The notes under the pieces are model-generated. The model was not told where the DNA came from. It searched no databases and saw only the letters and a list, made by a program, of their open reading frames with translations. A program made the translations under genes and the position numbers. 64,000 nt of DNA from an uncultured Collinsella sp. (GTDB taxonomy: Bacteria > Actinomycetota > Coriobacteriia > Coriobacteriales > Coriobacteriaceae): the NCBI GenBank assembly GCA_958370785.1, contig CATXKN010000006.1, positions 62,001-126,000 of the forward strand, given 5' to 3'. Of this stretch, positions 53,782-61,751 are shown piece by piece (within the stretch, counting starts at the first letter, position 1; each line of letters starts with the position of its first letter).

Positions 53782-55287
53782 ATGAAACATTTAGAGACCG
53801 ACGTCGTTGTCGTTGCCGCGGGTCTGAGTGGCCTTGCCGCAGCGGTCGCTGCAGCCGAGGCAGGCGCTCGCGTCATTGCCCTGGAGAAGGCCCCCATTAC
53901 CGGTGGTGCCGCCAACATGGGCATGGGACCTGCTGCCGCCGGCTCTCCGCTCCAGAAGGCCTCGATGATCGAGATCACGCCTGGCGAGCTCTTCCGTCGC
54001 CATATGTTCTACACCCATTACCAGGTCGACGCCCGCCTGGTGCGCGACTACTACTTTAAGTCGGGCGATACCATCGCATGGCTGCAGGATATGGGCGTGG
54101 TGTTTAACTCTGTGCGTCCGGCGTTCCGCGCCCGCGAGCGCACGCGTGCCTATTCCGACGGCGAGTACACCTGGCATGTCGTGCAGCCCGAGGATGGCTC
54201 TGAGCCCGGTCCTCGCGCGGCCACCACGATGACTAAGCGCATGACCGAGCGTGCTCAGGACCTGGGCGTCGAGTTTATGTTTGAGTGCCCGGGCACCGGC
54301 CTTATCAAGGGCGAGGACGGCGCCATCTGCGGCGTGACCGCCAAGGACAAGGACGGCGAGGAGTACCAGATCTCGTGCAAGTCTGCGATTGTCGCCACGG
54401 GCGGTTTTGGCCACAACGCCAAGCTCATCAAGGAGAAGCTCGACTTTGAATGGGGTACCGACCTGTTCTCGTTTGCCATTCCGGGTATGGACGGCGACGG
54501 CATCAACATGTGCCACGAGGTCGGCGGCGGCCACACCCCGGTGACCATGGAGCTTATGTACCAGATCCCCGACAACATGAACCACTTCTATGTCGAGGGC
54601 GCATTCCGTCAGCCGTGCTACTGGTGCAACCGCCTGGGCGAGCGCTTTATGCCGGAGGACGAGATCTTCAACACCACCTTTGTCGGCAATGCCATCAACC
54701 ATCTTCCCGGCAAGGTCGCCTATGCCATCTTTGATTCCCGCATGCTCAAGCATTGGAAGAAGGATGGTCCGGATATCGTCAGCCACGTTCATCCGCACGA
54801 TCTGTACGACGGCTTTGAGGAGCAGTGGAACCGCGACCTGGAGGCCGGCTATCCGGCGATTTGCCAGGCCGACACGCTGGAGGAGCTTGCCGAGAAGGCC
54901 GGCATCGATGTTGAGGGCCTGCTCGCCAACGTCGACGAGTACAACGAGATGTGCGACAACGGCTGGGACGACATCTTTGAGAAAGAGCGCGAGTTTATGA
55001 AGCCGCTTGAGAAGGGCCCCTTCTATTGCTGCAAGCAGTACTGTGGCGCCTACGGCACCCTGGGTGGCGTGCTCATCAACCACAAGATGGAGGTCATGAC
55101 CGACGACTACGAGGTCATCCCTGGTCTGTACTGCGTTGGCACCGATGCCTGCACCATCTATGGCGACTCCTATAACTACTGCATTCCTGGTAACACCATG
55201 GGCTTCTGCCTTAACTCGGGTCGCATCGCCGGTGAAAACGCCGCCGCAGCCCTCTTTGAGGACGCGGGCGACGAGGAGTGGTCGTAA
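53782..55287 (+). CDS. FAD-dependent reductase, fumarate-reductase/KstD flavoprotein fold
   Basis: The 501-residue flavoprotein belongs to the FAD-binding-2 family. The N-terminal dinucleotide site is VVVVAAGLSGLAAAVAAAEA followed by EKAPITGGAANMG. A central substrate domain and the late FAD loop (GLYCVGTDACTIYGDSYNY, GNTMGFCLNSGRIAGENAA) are present. The first glycine of the usual GxGxxG is replaced by Ala. It has no signal peptide, heme or membrane anchor, so it acts in the cytosol. AAAGGAGGATTC precedes the ATG. The downstream Fe-S flavoproteins probably feed it electrons to reduce an organic acceptor; the substrate is unknown. Confidence 0.85.
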   Translation: MKHLETDVVVVAAGLSGLAAAVAAAEAGARVIALEKAPITGGAANMGMGPAAAGSPLQKASMIEITPGELFRRHMFYTHYQVDARLVRDYYFKSGDTIAWLQDMGVVFNSVRPAFRARERTRAYSDGEYTWHVVQPEDGSEPGPRAATTMTKRMTERAQDLGVEFMFECPGTGLIKGEDGAICGVTAKDKDGEEYQISCKSAIVATGGFGHNAKLIKEKLDFEWGTDLFSFAIPGMDGDGINMCHEVGGGHTPVTMELMYQIPDNMNHFYVEGAFRQPCYWCNRLGERFMPEDEIFNTTFVGNAINHLPGKVAYAIFDSRMLKHWKKDGPDIVSHVHPHDLYDGFEEQWNRDLEAGYPAICQADTLEELAEKAGIDVEGLLANVDEYNEMCDNGWDDIFEKEREFMKPLEKGPFYCCKQYCGAYGTLGGVLINHKMEVMTDDYEVIPGLYCVGTDACTIYGDSYNYCIPGNTMGFCLNSGRIAGENAAAALFEDAGDEEWS

Positions 55288-55355
55288 CACCGTAGCTATT
55301 CGCGTCTGCAGACACCCACGCGTTGGGTGCAGGCGGGGATTTGCCCTACGCGCGA

Positions 55356-55389
55356 GGCGCTCGGGATCGCTTTGGTCCCGGGCGCCTTT
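55356..55389 (+). terminator. Hairpin between the FAD reductase and Fe-S flavoprotein genes
   Basis: GGCGCTCGGGA (55356-55366) and TCCCGGGCGCC (55376-55386) pair with one mismatch and are followed by TTT. The next gene starts 31 bases later, so partial termination within the cluster is likely. Confidence 0.5.
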
Positions 55390-55419
55390 CTGGACAAGAG
55401 CACGTTCTGAGGGGAACGA

Positions 55420-57552
55420 ATGAAGCTAACGATTAATGGAGCCGAGGTCGAGGCACGCGAGGGGCAAAATGTCCTGGAGGCCGCGCTCGATGCCGGTATA
55501 TACATCCCGCATCTGTGCAAACATCCCGATCTTGAGGCCGTTGGCGGGTGTCGTCTGTGCATGGTCGAAATCGAAGGCCAAGACGAGCCGGTGTGTGCCT
55601 GCAAGACGCAGGTTGCCGAGGGGATGGTCGTCAACACGACAGGCGAACAGGCCGAGCGCGTGCGTAAGCTGGCAATGGAGCTGATCTTGGCCACGCATCC
55701 CGCCGATTGCACCGGCTGCCCCAAGTACGGCAAGTGCGAGCTGCAGTCTATGTATCAGTACCTGGGAATTTCGCCTGCGCGCTGGCGCACCAAGAGCCGT
55801 CCGGTCGCAACGGACGAATCGAACCCGCTAATCACCCATATGTTCACCCGCTGCATTCGCTGCGGCCGCTGCGTGCGCGCGTGCCGCGAGCTGCGCGGCG
55901 CCGGCGTCTTGGACTATCAGCGTACCGAGGACGGCATTCGCATTGGTACGGATGGCAGCGTGAGCCTGCAAGAGGCCGGATGCCGTTTTTGCGGTGCCTG
56001 TATCGAAGTGTGTCCCACGGGCTCGATCGTCGACACGCTCAATATGTTTGACGAGAACAAGTCCTATGCCGATAACGTGGTCCCCTGTCGCTCGGGCTGT
56101 CCCGCCCACGTGGATATCCCGCGCTACCTGCGTCACATCCGCAACGGCGAGTACACCCGAGCCGCCGCGGTGGTGCGCGAGAAGGTCCCGTTCCCCGAGA
56201 GCCTGGGCGACATTTGCGTCCATAGCTGCCAGGACGCCTGCAAGCGCAACGAGCTCAACGGCACGCCGGTTTCGGTCTGCCGACTTAAGCGCGCCGCGGC
56301 TGTGCGCGATACGGGCGACTGGAAGGCCAACGTGCGCCATGAGCCGCTGAGCGGCAAAAAGGTCGCCGTTGTGGGTGCCGGTCCCGCCGGCTTGACCGCC
56401 GCGTTCTATTGCGCCGAGAAGGGCCACAAGGTCGTGGTGTTCGAGGCCAACGAGAAGGTCGGCGGCCAGATGCGCTACGGCATTCCGGCGTATCGCCTGC
56501 CCGATGCCACGGTCGATGCCGAGGTTGCGACAATTTTGGAGATTGCCCAGGGTGATGACGCCGAGCCGCGCATTGAGCTGCGCTGCGGCGAGCGCATCGC
56601 CGAGCCCCAGGCGCTTTTGGAGCAGGGCTTCGATGCCGTGCTGGTTGCGGTGGGTACCCATGACGGAACGGTACTCCCCATGCCCGGTCACGACCTCGAA
56701 GGCGTGCTGCGTAACACCGATTTTCTGAAGGCCGCCCGTATGGGCGGCGCCCCGGACCTGACGGGCAAGCGCGTCGTGGTGCTGGGCGGCGGCAACGTTG
56801 CCTACGACTGCGCCCGCACCGCCGTGCGCCTGGGCGCCGCCTCGGTCGATGTTGCCTGCCTTGAGGCCCAAGACGCGATGACCTCGACGCCCGAGGAGCG
56901 TGCCGAAGCCGTCGAGGAAGGCGTGGTGCTGCACGATGCCTATGCCTTTACCAGCATTAACGAGACCGAGGACGGTTCGGGTAAGGTCGGTTCCATGACG
57001 ATCCACAAGATCGAGCGGTTCTACTTTGACGAGAACCACCGCGCCGTCACCGAACTACTCGATGGCGGCGAGAAGACCATCGATGCCGACTGCGTGATCT
57101 TTGCCGTGGGCCAAAAGCCCGAAGGCACGGCTCAGATGGGCCTTGAGCTTACGCACGGTCCGTACATCGTGGCCGATGCCGAGGGCAAGACGAGCGTTGA
57201 GGGCATCTGGTCGGCGGGCGACTGCGTGACGGGTACCAAATCGGTGATCGCGGCAATTGCTGCAGGTCGTACGTGTGCCTCGGCCATCGACCGCGCCTTG
57301 GGTGGCGATGGCGACATCGACGAGGAGCTGACCGAGCATGATGCTCCCGAGCAGTGGATTGGGTGTGTCCCCGAGGGCTTCTACGACGATGCCGTGCAGC
57401 CCGAGTTTGTCGATGCCCAGACGCGTAAGGATAACTTCGATACGTTTGAGTGCCCCTATACCGACCATGAGGCCGCGTGCGAGGCGAGCCGCTGCTTGCA
57501 GTGCGATTTGCGCCTAACGATCAGCACGCCGCGCCTGTGGAACGAATACTAG
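55420..57552 (+). CDS. NuoG-like Fe-S domain fused to GltD-like NAD(P)H oxidoreductase
   Basis: The 710-residue protein is modular. Residues ~1-75 are a 2Fe-2S ferredoxin (cysteines in HLCKHPDLEAVGGCRLC and CACKT). HPADCTGCPKYGKCELQ is the NuoG/HydA-type His-Cys3 4Fe-4S site. Two more 4Fe-4S sites are CIRCGRCVRAC and CRFCGACIEVCP. From ~225 a GltD-like part begins (CRSGCPAHVDIPRYLRHIR), with FAD (VAVVGAGPAGLTAAFYCAEK) and NAD(P) (VVVLGGGNVAYDCARTA) sites. It has no hydrogenase H-cluster domain. It can pass electrons between NAD(P)H, FAD and Fe-S clusters, and may form a complex with the next gene product. Confidence 0.88.
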   Translation: MKLTINGAEVEAREGQNVLEAALDAGIYIPHLCKHPDLEAVGGCRLCMVEIEGQDEPVCACKTQVAEGMVVNTTGEQAERVRKLAMELILATHPADCTGCPKYGKCELQSMYQYLGISPARWRTKSRPVATDESNPLITHMFTRCIRCGRCVRACRELRGAGVLDYQRTEDGIRIGTDGSVSLQEAGCRFCGACIEVCPTGSIVDTLNMFDENKSYADNVVPCRSGCPAHVDIPRYLRHIRNGEYTRAAAVVREKVPFPESLGDICVHSCQDACKRNELNGTPVSVCRLKRAAAVRDTGDWKANVRHEPLSGKKVAVVGAGPAGLTAAFYCAEKGHKVVVFEANEKVGGQMRYGIPAYRLPDATVDAEVATILEIAQGDDAEPRIELRCGERIAEPQALLEQGFDAVLVAVGTHDGTVLPMPGHDLEGVLRNTDFLKAARMGGAPDLTGKRVVVLGGGNVAYDCARTAVRLGAASVDVACLEAQDAMTSTPEERAEAVEEGVVLHDAYAFTSINETEDGSGKVGSMTIHKIERFYFDENHRAVTELLDGGEKTIDADCVIFAVGQKPEGTAQMGLELTHGPYIVADAEGKTSVEGIWSAGDCVTGTKSVIAAIAAGRTCASAIDRALGGDGDIDEELTEHDAPEQWIGCVPEGFYDDAVQPEFVDAQTRKDNFDTFECPYTDHEAACEASRCLQCDLRLTISTPRLWNEY

Positions 57553-57569
57553 GAAAGGAGCGATAACCC

Positions 57570-58646
57570 ATGACGATCATCAACTTTATGCCTGCGCATC
57601 GACAGGCGCCCGTGGCGCTCTGGCTCCTTAAGAAGGACGTGGCGGCAGCTGCGGAAAAAATTGCAGAGGCCGGTGCCCAGGCGGTTCTGGTGCCGGCGGA
57701 CGATGAGGTCTCTGCCGCGCTCGCGGATGCGTTGGGCGAGTCCTGCCGCGTGATCGAGTGCGACCCGAGCCTGGGCTTTGTCTATGCCAACGGTCCGGCC
57801 GCGGCCAAGATGCTCGACGGCGAAAAGCCGCTCCCATCCTGCTGCGAGGGCGATGGCGCCGACCGATGCCTGAGCGGGTCGGAGTTACTTGCTGCCGAAG
57901 GAAAGCGCTGGGTGTGGTTTGACGGGGCCGATGAGCCCGTTGAGGTCGACCGCGTCGCAAGTGCGGAATCCCTGGTTGCCGCGGCGGGCGCCGACGACGC
58001 CAAAGCGGTGGGGATTGGCTATCCCAGCGGTCTGCTGCTGAGGCCCGACGACACCTCAAAGATTGAGCTATGCAGCGACTACGTGCGCGTCTATACCTCC
58101 AAAAACTGCATGGCAAAGGCGCTTTTGGACATTTGCACGCTGTATCGTCACGAGAGCTGCGGACGCTGTGTCTTTGGCTACGAGGGCTCTCATCAGATTG
58201 CGACGATTCTTGCCGATATCTGCCGCAAGAAGGGTAAGCCGGGCGATCTGGCGCTCCTTCGCGACCTTTGCCCCGTGATGCAGACGCAGTGTCTGTGCGA
58301 GCAAGGTCGCGTGCTGGCGCGCACGGTGCAGTCGTTCCTCGACCTGTTCGGGGGCGAGATTATGCAGCACACCACCAAGAAGGTCTGTGCCGCCGGGGAA
58401 TGCCAGGCATTCTTGACCTTCCATATCCTCGCCTCCAAATGCCAGGCATGCAACAAGTGTGTCGATTCGGACGTTTGCGAGGAGGATGCGATTCTGGGAA
58501 GGCCGCGGTTCATCCACGTGATCGACCAAAAGGCCTGCACCCAGTGCGGCGCTTGTCTGGATATCTGCGACAACGGCGCGATCGTTACTGCCGGTGCCGT
58601 GAAGCCCAAGTGCCCGCCCAAACCCATTCCCTTTAAGCGCAAATAA
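57570..58646 (+). CDS. Truncated NuoF/HndC-like Fe-S protein
   Basis: The 358-residue protein resembles the C-terminal half of NADH-binding subunits NuoF/HndC joined to a two-cluster ferredoxin. The first ~170 residues have no FMN/NADH motif. HESCGRCVFGYEG (from residue 194) corresponds to the ESCGxCxPCRxG cluster motif, but the third cysteine is Gly203. Late Cys groups CQACNKCVDSDVC and CTQCGACLDIC bind one or two 4Fe-4S clusters. It starts 17 bases after the preceding gene with GGAAAGGAG before the ATG, so it is probably a partner of that protein that transfers electrons without binding NADH itself. Confidence 0.8.
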   Translation: MTIINFMPAHRQAPVALWLLKKDVAAAAEKIAEAGAQAVLVPADDEVSAALADALGESCRVIECDPSLGFVYANGPAAAKMLDGEKPLPSCCEGDGADRCLSGSELLAAEGKRWVWFDGADEPVEVDRVASAESLVAAAGADDAKAVGIGYPSGLLLRPDDTSKIELCSDYVRVYTSKNCMAKALLDICTLYRHESCGRCVFGYEGSHQIATILADICRKKGKPGDLALLRDLCPVMQTQCLCEQGRVLARTVQSFLDLFGGEIMQHTTKKVCAAGECQAFLTFHILASKCQACNKCVDSDVCEEDAILGRPRFIHVIDQKACTQCGACLDICDNGAIVTAGAVKPKCPPKPIPFKRK

Positions 58647-58840
58647 GAGCGCCGACCCCTTCCGTTTTGCCCCTTGTAGGCATGCGGGAGGGGCCTTTGT
58701 TTATCTGCACGAGGTATTCCGCAAATACCGAGCGGGCCTTGGTTGCCTGGACGGTGAACGCGTTTTGCGTCTGCCGTACGCTTTTTGCGAAGTACACACG
58801 GGCAGAATCCGTGTCCAAAATGCTCTGGAGAGGAGCGACC

Positions 58841-59833
58841 ATGTCGTTTAAAGTGATGGCGATTTGTGCCGGTAGGCACGGTGGCAACGGCGAGGCTTTG
58901 GCCAAAGAGGCCCTTTGCGCGGTGCGCGAGGCGGGCGGCGAGGTCGAGCTGATCAATTTGTTCGACTACAACATCTTGCCCTGCACCGGTTGCGAGGGCT
59001 GCACCATGCAGATGGGAAAGATGGGCGCCGGCCTGCAAAAGGAATACCACGGCTGCGTCCTTAAAAACAAAGACGATGTAGATGCGATTATTCGCGAGTT
59101 GCAAACCTGCCAGGGCGTGATCTTCTCGGTCCCGACCTACGACCTTACGCCCAGCTCGGTGTACACCCGCTTTGCGCAGCGCTTCTTGGCATACGAGCTT
59201 TCGTTCTTGCTTGCCATCGGTGCCGTAAAGGAGAATCCGCATGCCGTTGCCGGCCTTATTTCCGTTGGCGGCTCCATGCACGATTGGCAGTCCCTGGCGC
59301 TGGAGAGCCTGCAGGCGACTATGTTTACCATGTCGATGACTGTCGTCGATCGTTATATGGCGCAGCGCGACGGCCGCCCGGGCAATGCCTTTGTGTGGGG
59401 AGACGACGTGGAGTGGGGCGGACAGATTGCCCGCGCCCACAAGATGGGCGAGAACATCGTCAAGGCCATTCGCACACCGGTTGACGAGCGCTGCTGGCTG
59501 GGCGATCCGGACGACGGCGTGTGCCCCAACTGCCACAGCTCCCTGGTGTACCCCGGCGACAAGCATTGGGATGGAGTTGAGTTTCCGTGGGAGTGCGCGG
59601 TCTGCGGTGCCGGTGGCGACATCGTGACCGACGAGCGCACCGGTCGCCCCAAACTCAAGATTGCCGAGAACGGCCTGATCCGCGACCGCAACGACGACCA
59701 CGCGCGCGCCGAGCACCTCAACGAGATCAACAAGACCCGCGACGAGTTCTTCGCCCACATGGACGAAGTAAAGCCGCTTATGGAGAAGTACGCCAAGATG
59801 ACGTTCCCCACGCTGGAAATTAAGCGCGACTAG
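58841..59833 (+). CDS. NADPH-dependent FMN reductase-like flavoprotein with C-terminal zinc-ribbon-like module
   Basis: The 330-residue protein has a flavodoxin-like N-terminal domain: VMAICAGRHGGNGEALAKEA phosphate-binding start, CTGCEGCTMQ and VIFSVPTYDLTPSS. After ~200 the usual short FMN reductase continues into CPNCHSSLV and CAVCGAGG, two CxxC pairs that look like a zinc ribbon or rubredoxin-type site. GAGAGGAG before the ATG at 58841 selects the start. It is 194 bases after the Fe-S gene and in the same direction. It converges with the regulator gene. Confidence 0.83.
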   Translation: MSFKVMAICAGRHGGNGEALAKEALCAVREAGGEVELINLFDYNILPCTGCEGCTMQMGKMGAGLQKEYHGCVLKNKDDVDAIIRELQTCQGVIFSVPTYDLTPSSVYTRFAQRFLAYELSFLLAIGAVKENPHAVAGLISVGGSMHDWQSLALESLQATMFTMSMTVVDRYMAQRDGRPGNAFVWGDDVEWGGQIARAHKMGENIVKAIRTPVDERCWLGDPDDGVCPNCHSSLVYPGDKHWDGVEFPWECAVCGAGGDIVTDERTGRPKLKIAENGLIRDRNDDHARAEHLNEINKTRDEFFAHMDEVKPLMEKYAKMTFPTLEIKRD

Positions 59834-59855
59834 TTTTGCTTGAGCCCCGCCCGGC

Positions 59856-61169
59856 CTACTTGCGGCAGTGCAGGTCGGCGCTGGTGCGGGGCTTAATCCT
59901 CGGCTCAAGAAAGCCAAGGTAGATCAGGGCGCGAATCGAGAGATGGAACAAAAAGAGGTCTTCTCCCGATGCCAAGTCGTTACCGGTGATTTCCTTGATG
60001 CGGTTAATGCGATAGAGCAGCGTGTTTTTGTGAAGCGACAAGATCGCGGCGGTGCGCGCCGTGTTACAGCTGTGCTGCATAAAGGCAAAGAGCGTCTCGA
60101 CCAGCTCGGAATCGTGCGACTGGTCATGCTTCCAAAGTGCCCATATCGCCGGATGGCAGTAGTTCATAAGGTTGATGTGGTCGTTGCAGATGTCGAGCAT
60201 TTCCATGTAGGTGTATTCGCAATAGCGATACACATGGGTGTCTTCGAGGATTTTGGTAAAGGTCGAGCCGTAGCGAATGGCGGCGCGTGCCTGATTGAGG
60301 TGCGAGCGCACATCGGTTGCCTGGGAAAACACATTGCTGATGCCAATGAACAAATTGTTCGTGGCAGCAACGCGGGCAAGGATCGCCTCGTCGGCGGCAG
60401 GTAGCTGCGTGGAGGGCGGACGGCTTACCAGCGCCACGAGTTCGCCCTCGTACATGGTGATAAGGCTATGGTGCAGCAGCGGCTGCAATTGTCCTCGGAT
60501 GCTCTCCGCCTCGCGCGCCTCGAGCTGGGAATCTTTTTTGAGCAGGCATACAACGTAGAGGGCGGGAAGCGGCGCAAAGCCGACGAGCTGCATTTTGCGC
60601 GTGCAGGTAATGGGGTTGGGGATTTCGTCGTCCAGGAGGCGCGAGAGAAAATATGGCCCCTGTTGCGGGCCGCCCATCGAAAGAAAGCCGCCTTTCTGCA
60701 GCTCTTGTGCGAGCAGACGGACGAAGAACTCAAAGACCTCGCGATCGCTATCGCCAAAGGCGTGATTGCGCTCGATCATCATCACTCGGCCCAGGCACGT
60801 GCCGTGCACCTTAATCGCATCGGTCATGGTGTTGAGGCGGAACATGTCGTTATAGCGTGTAAGCGGGCCTGTCGAGCGGGCAATCTTCTCGTCTAAGCCG
60901 CATTTGATGATGTAGCGCACGGCTTCGTCTTGCAGCATGTCGCCTTCGGAGAGCTCGGCGCGGGTGATGGCTGCAAAGGGGGAGTCGTCGGCATCGTCGA
61001 GCTCAAAGCCGCCGCGGGCGGCATAGCGGTAGACGGGATCGACGACGAGCACCGGGTTGCCCATAACGGTAGAGGCTGTTTGCGTGAGGCTCTTGAGCCC
61101 CGCGTCGCTCAAGAGCGCCTCGAGCAGCGCTTGCTTTGCTGTGGACGTATCGGTGGTGCTCGGTTGCAT
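59856..61169 (-). CDS. PucR/CdaR-family transcriptional regulator
   Basis: The 437-residue regulator has an N-terminal sensor part (about 1-150), a middle GGDEF-like/CdaR part and a C-terminal PucR helix-turn-helix (about 365-425) with MQHSCNTARTAAILSLHKNT and LLYRINRIKEITG. It lies between the redox genes on its 3' side and the BaiCD-like gene on its 5' side. Control of these genes is a natural inference. The 582-base gap to the next gene holds array E. Confidence 0.87.
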   Translation of the reverse strand: MQPSTTDTSTAKQALLEALLSDAGLKSLTQTASTVMGNPVLVVDPVYRYAARGGFELDDADDSPFAAITRAELSEGDMLQDEAVRYIIKCGLDEKIARSTGPLTRYNDMFRLNTMTDAIKVHGTCLGRVMMIERNHAFGDSDREVFEFFVRLLAQELQKGGFLSMGGPQQGPYFLSRLLDDEIPNPITCTRKMQLVGFAPLPALYVVCLLKKDSQLEAREAESIRGQLQPLLHHSLITMYEGELVALVSRPPSTQLPAADEAILARVAATNNLFIGISNVFSQATDVRSHLNQARAAIRYGSTFTKILEDTHVYRYCEYTYMEMLDICNDHINLMNYCHPAIWALWKHDQSHDSELVETLFAFMQHSCNTARTAAILSLHKNTLLYRINRIKEITGNDLASGEDLFLFHLSIRALIYLGFLEPRIKPRTSADLHCRK

Positions 61170-61312
61170 GGGTGTCCCTTCTGCCGCGTCTTCGCCGTAG
61201 TCGACGCGTGACCAAATTATTATCGCAGGCTACGCGGTGCTAGGTTGTTTAAAACGGTGAGTGTGGCGGCCGTTTTCTCGAACGGGGACGGCGCTGTTGT
61301 TGGGGGAGGGGT

Positions 61313-61612
61313 TGTCTCGATCTGTAACACGAGGGACGGTTTTTGCTGAGTAACTGTTACAGATTTAGATTTTTCGGCAGACGGGATTGGTTTGTCTCAA
61401 TCTGTAACAGGTGGGGGTCAAAAGTGGGTCTAGATGTTACAGACCTAGATTGTTAGGGATGGGTTGAGAGGAATGTCTCGATCTGTAACATCTAGGGTCG
61501 TTTTTGGCCTGTAGATGTTACAGATTGAGATTTTCGGCGCGACGGTTTTGGTTTGTCTCGATCTGTAACAGTTGCTCGGCAAAATAGGGTCTTACTGTTA
61601 CAGATCGAGACA
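61313..61612. repeat. Alternating 15-mer array, locus E (4 units)
   Basis: Units lie at 61313-61370, 61393-61450, 61474-61531 and 61554-61612, with 25-base loops starting at 61330, 61410, 61491 and 61571 (steps 80, 81, 80). It fills most of the divergent intergenic region between the PucR-like and BaiCD-like genes. The remaining parts, 61170-61312 and 61613-61751, show no other element except the ribosome site of the next gene. Confidence 0.88.
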
Positions 61613-61751
61613 AACCGACGGGCCGCCCCGCCCCATCCACCTGCCGCTACCTGCTATCCGCCGATTTTCGTTGTGCTGCTGTGCTCCATGCCATATCCTC
61701 TAGACAACTACGCGGCATCATCGCCGCCGCGCCTACAAGAGAGGAATGTCC

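Noticed and set aside
30051..61612. CRISPR arrays at the 15-mer loci
   Set aside because: The repeats alternate in orientation, are only 15 bp, the intervening 25-base segments are related between loci, units per locus are four or fewer and there are no cas genes. The regular spacing is reported as a finding instead.
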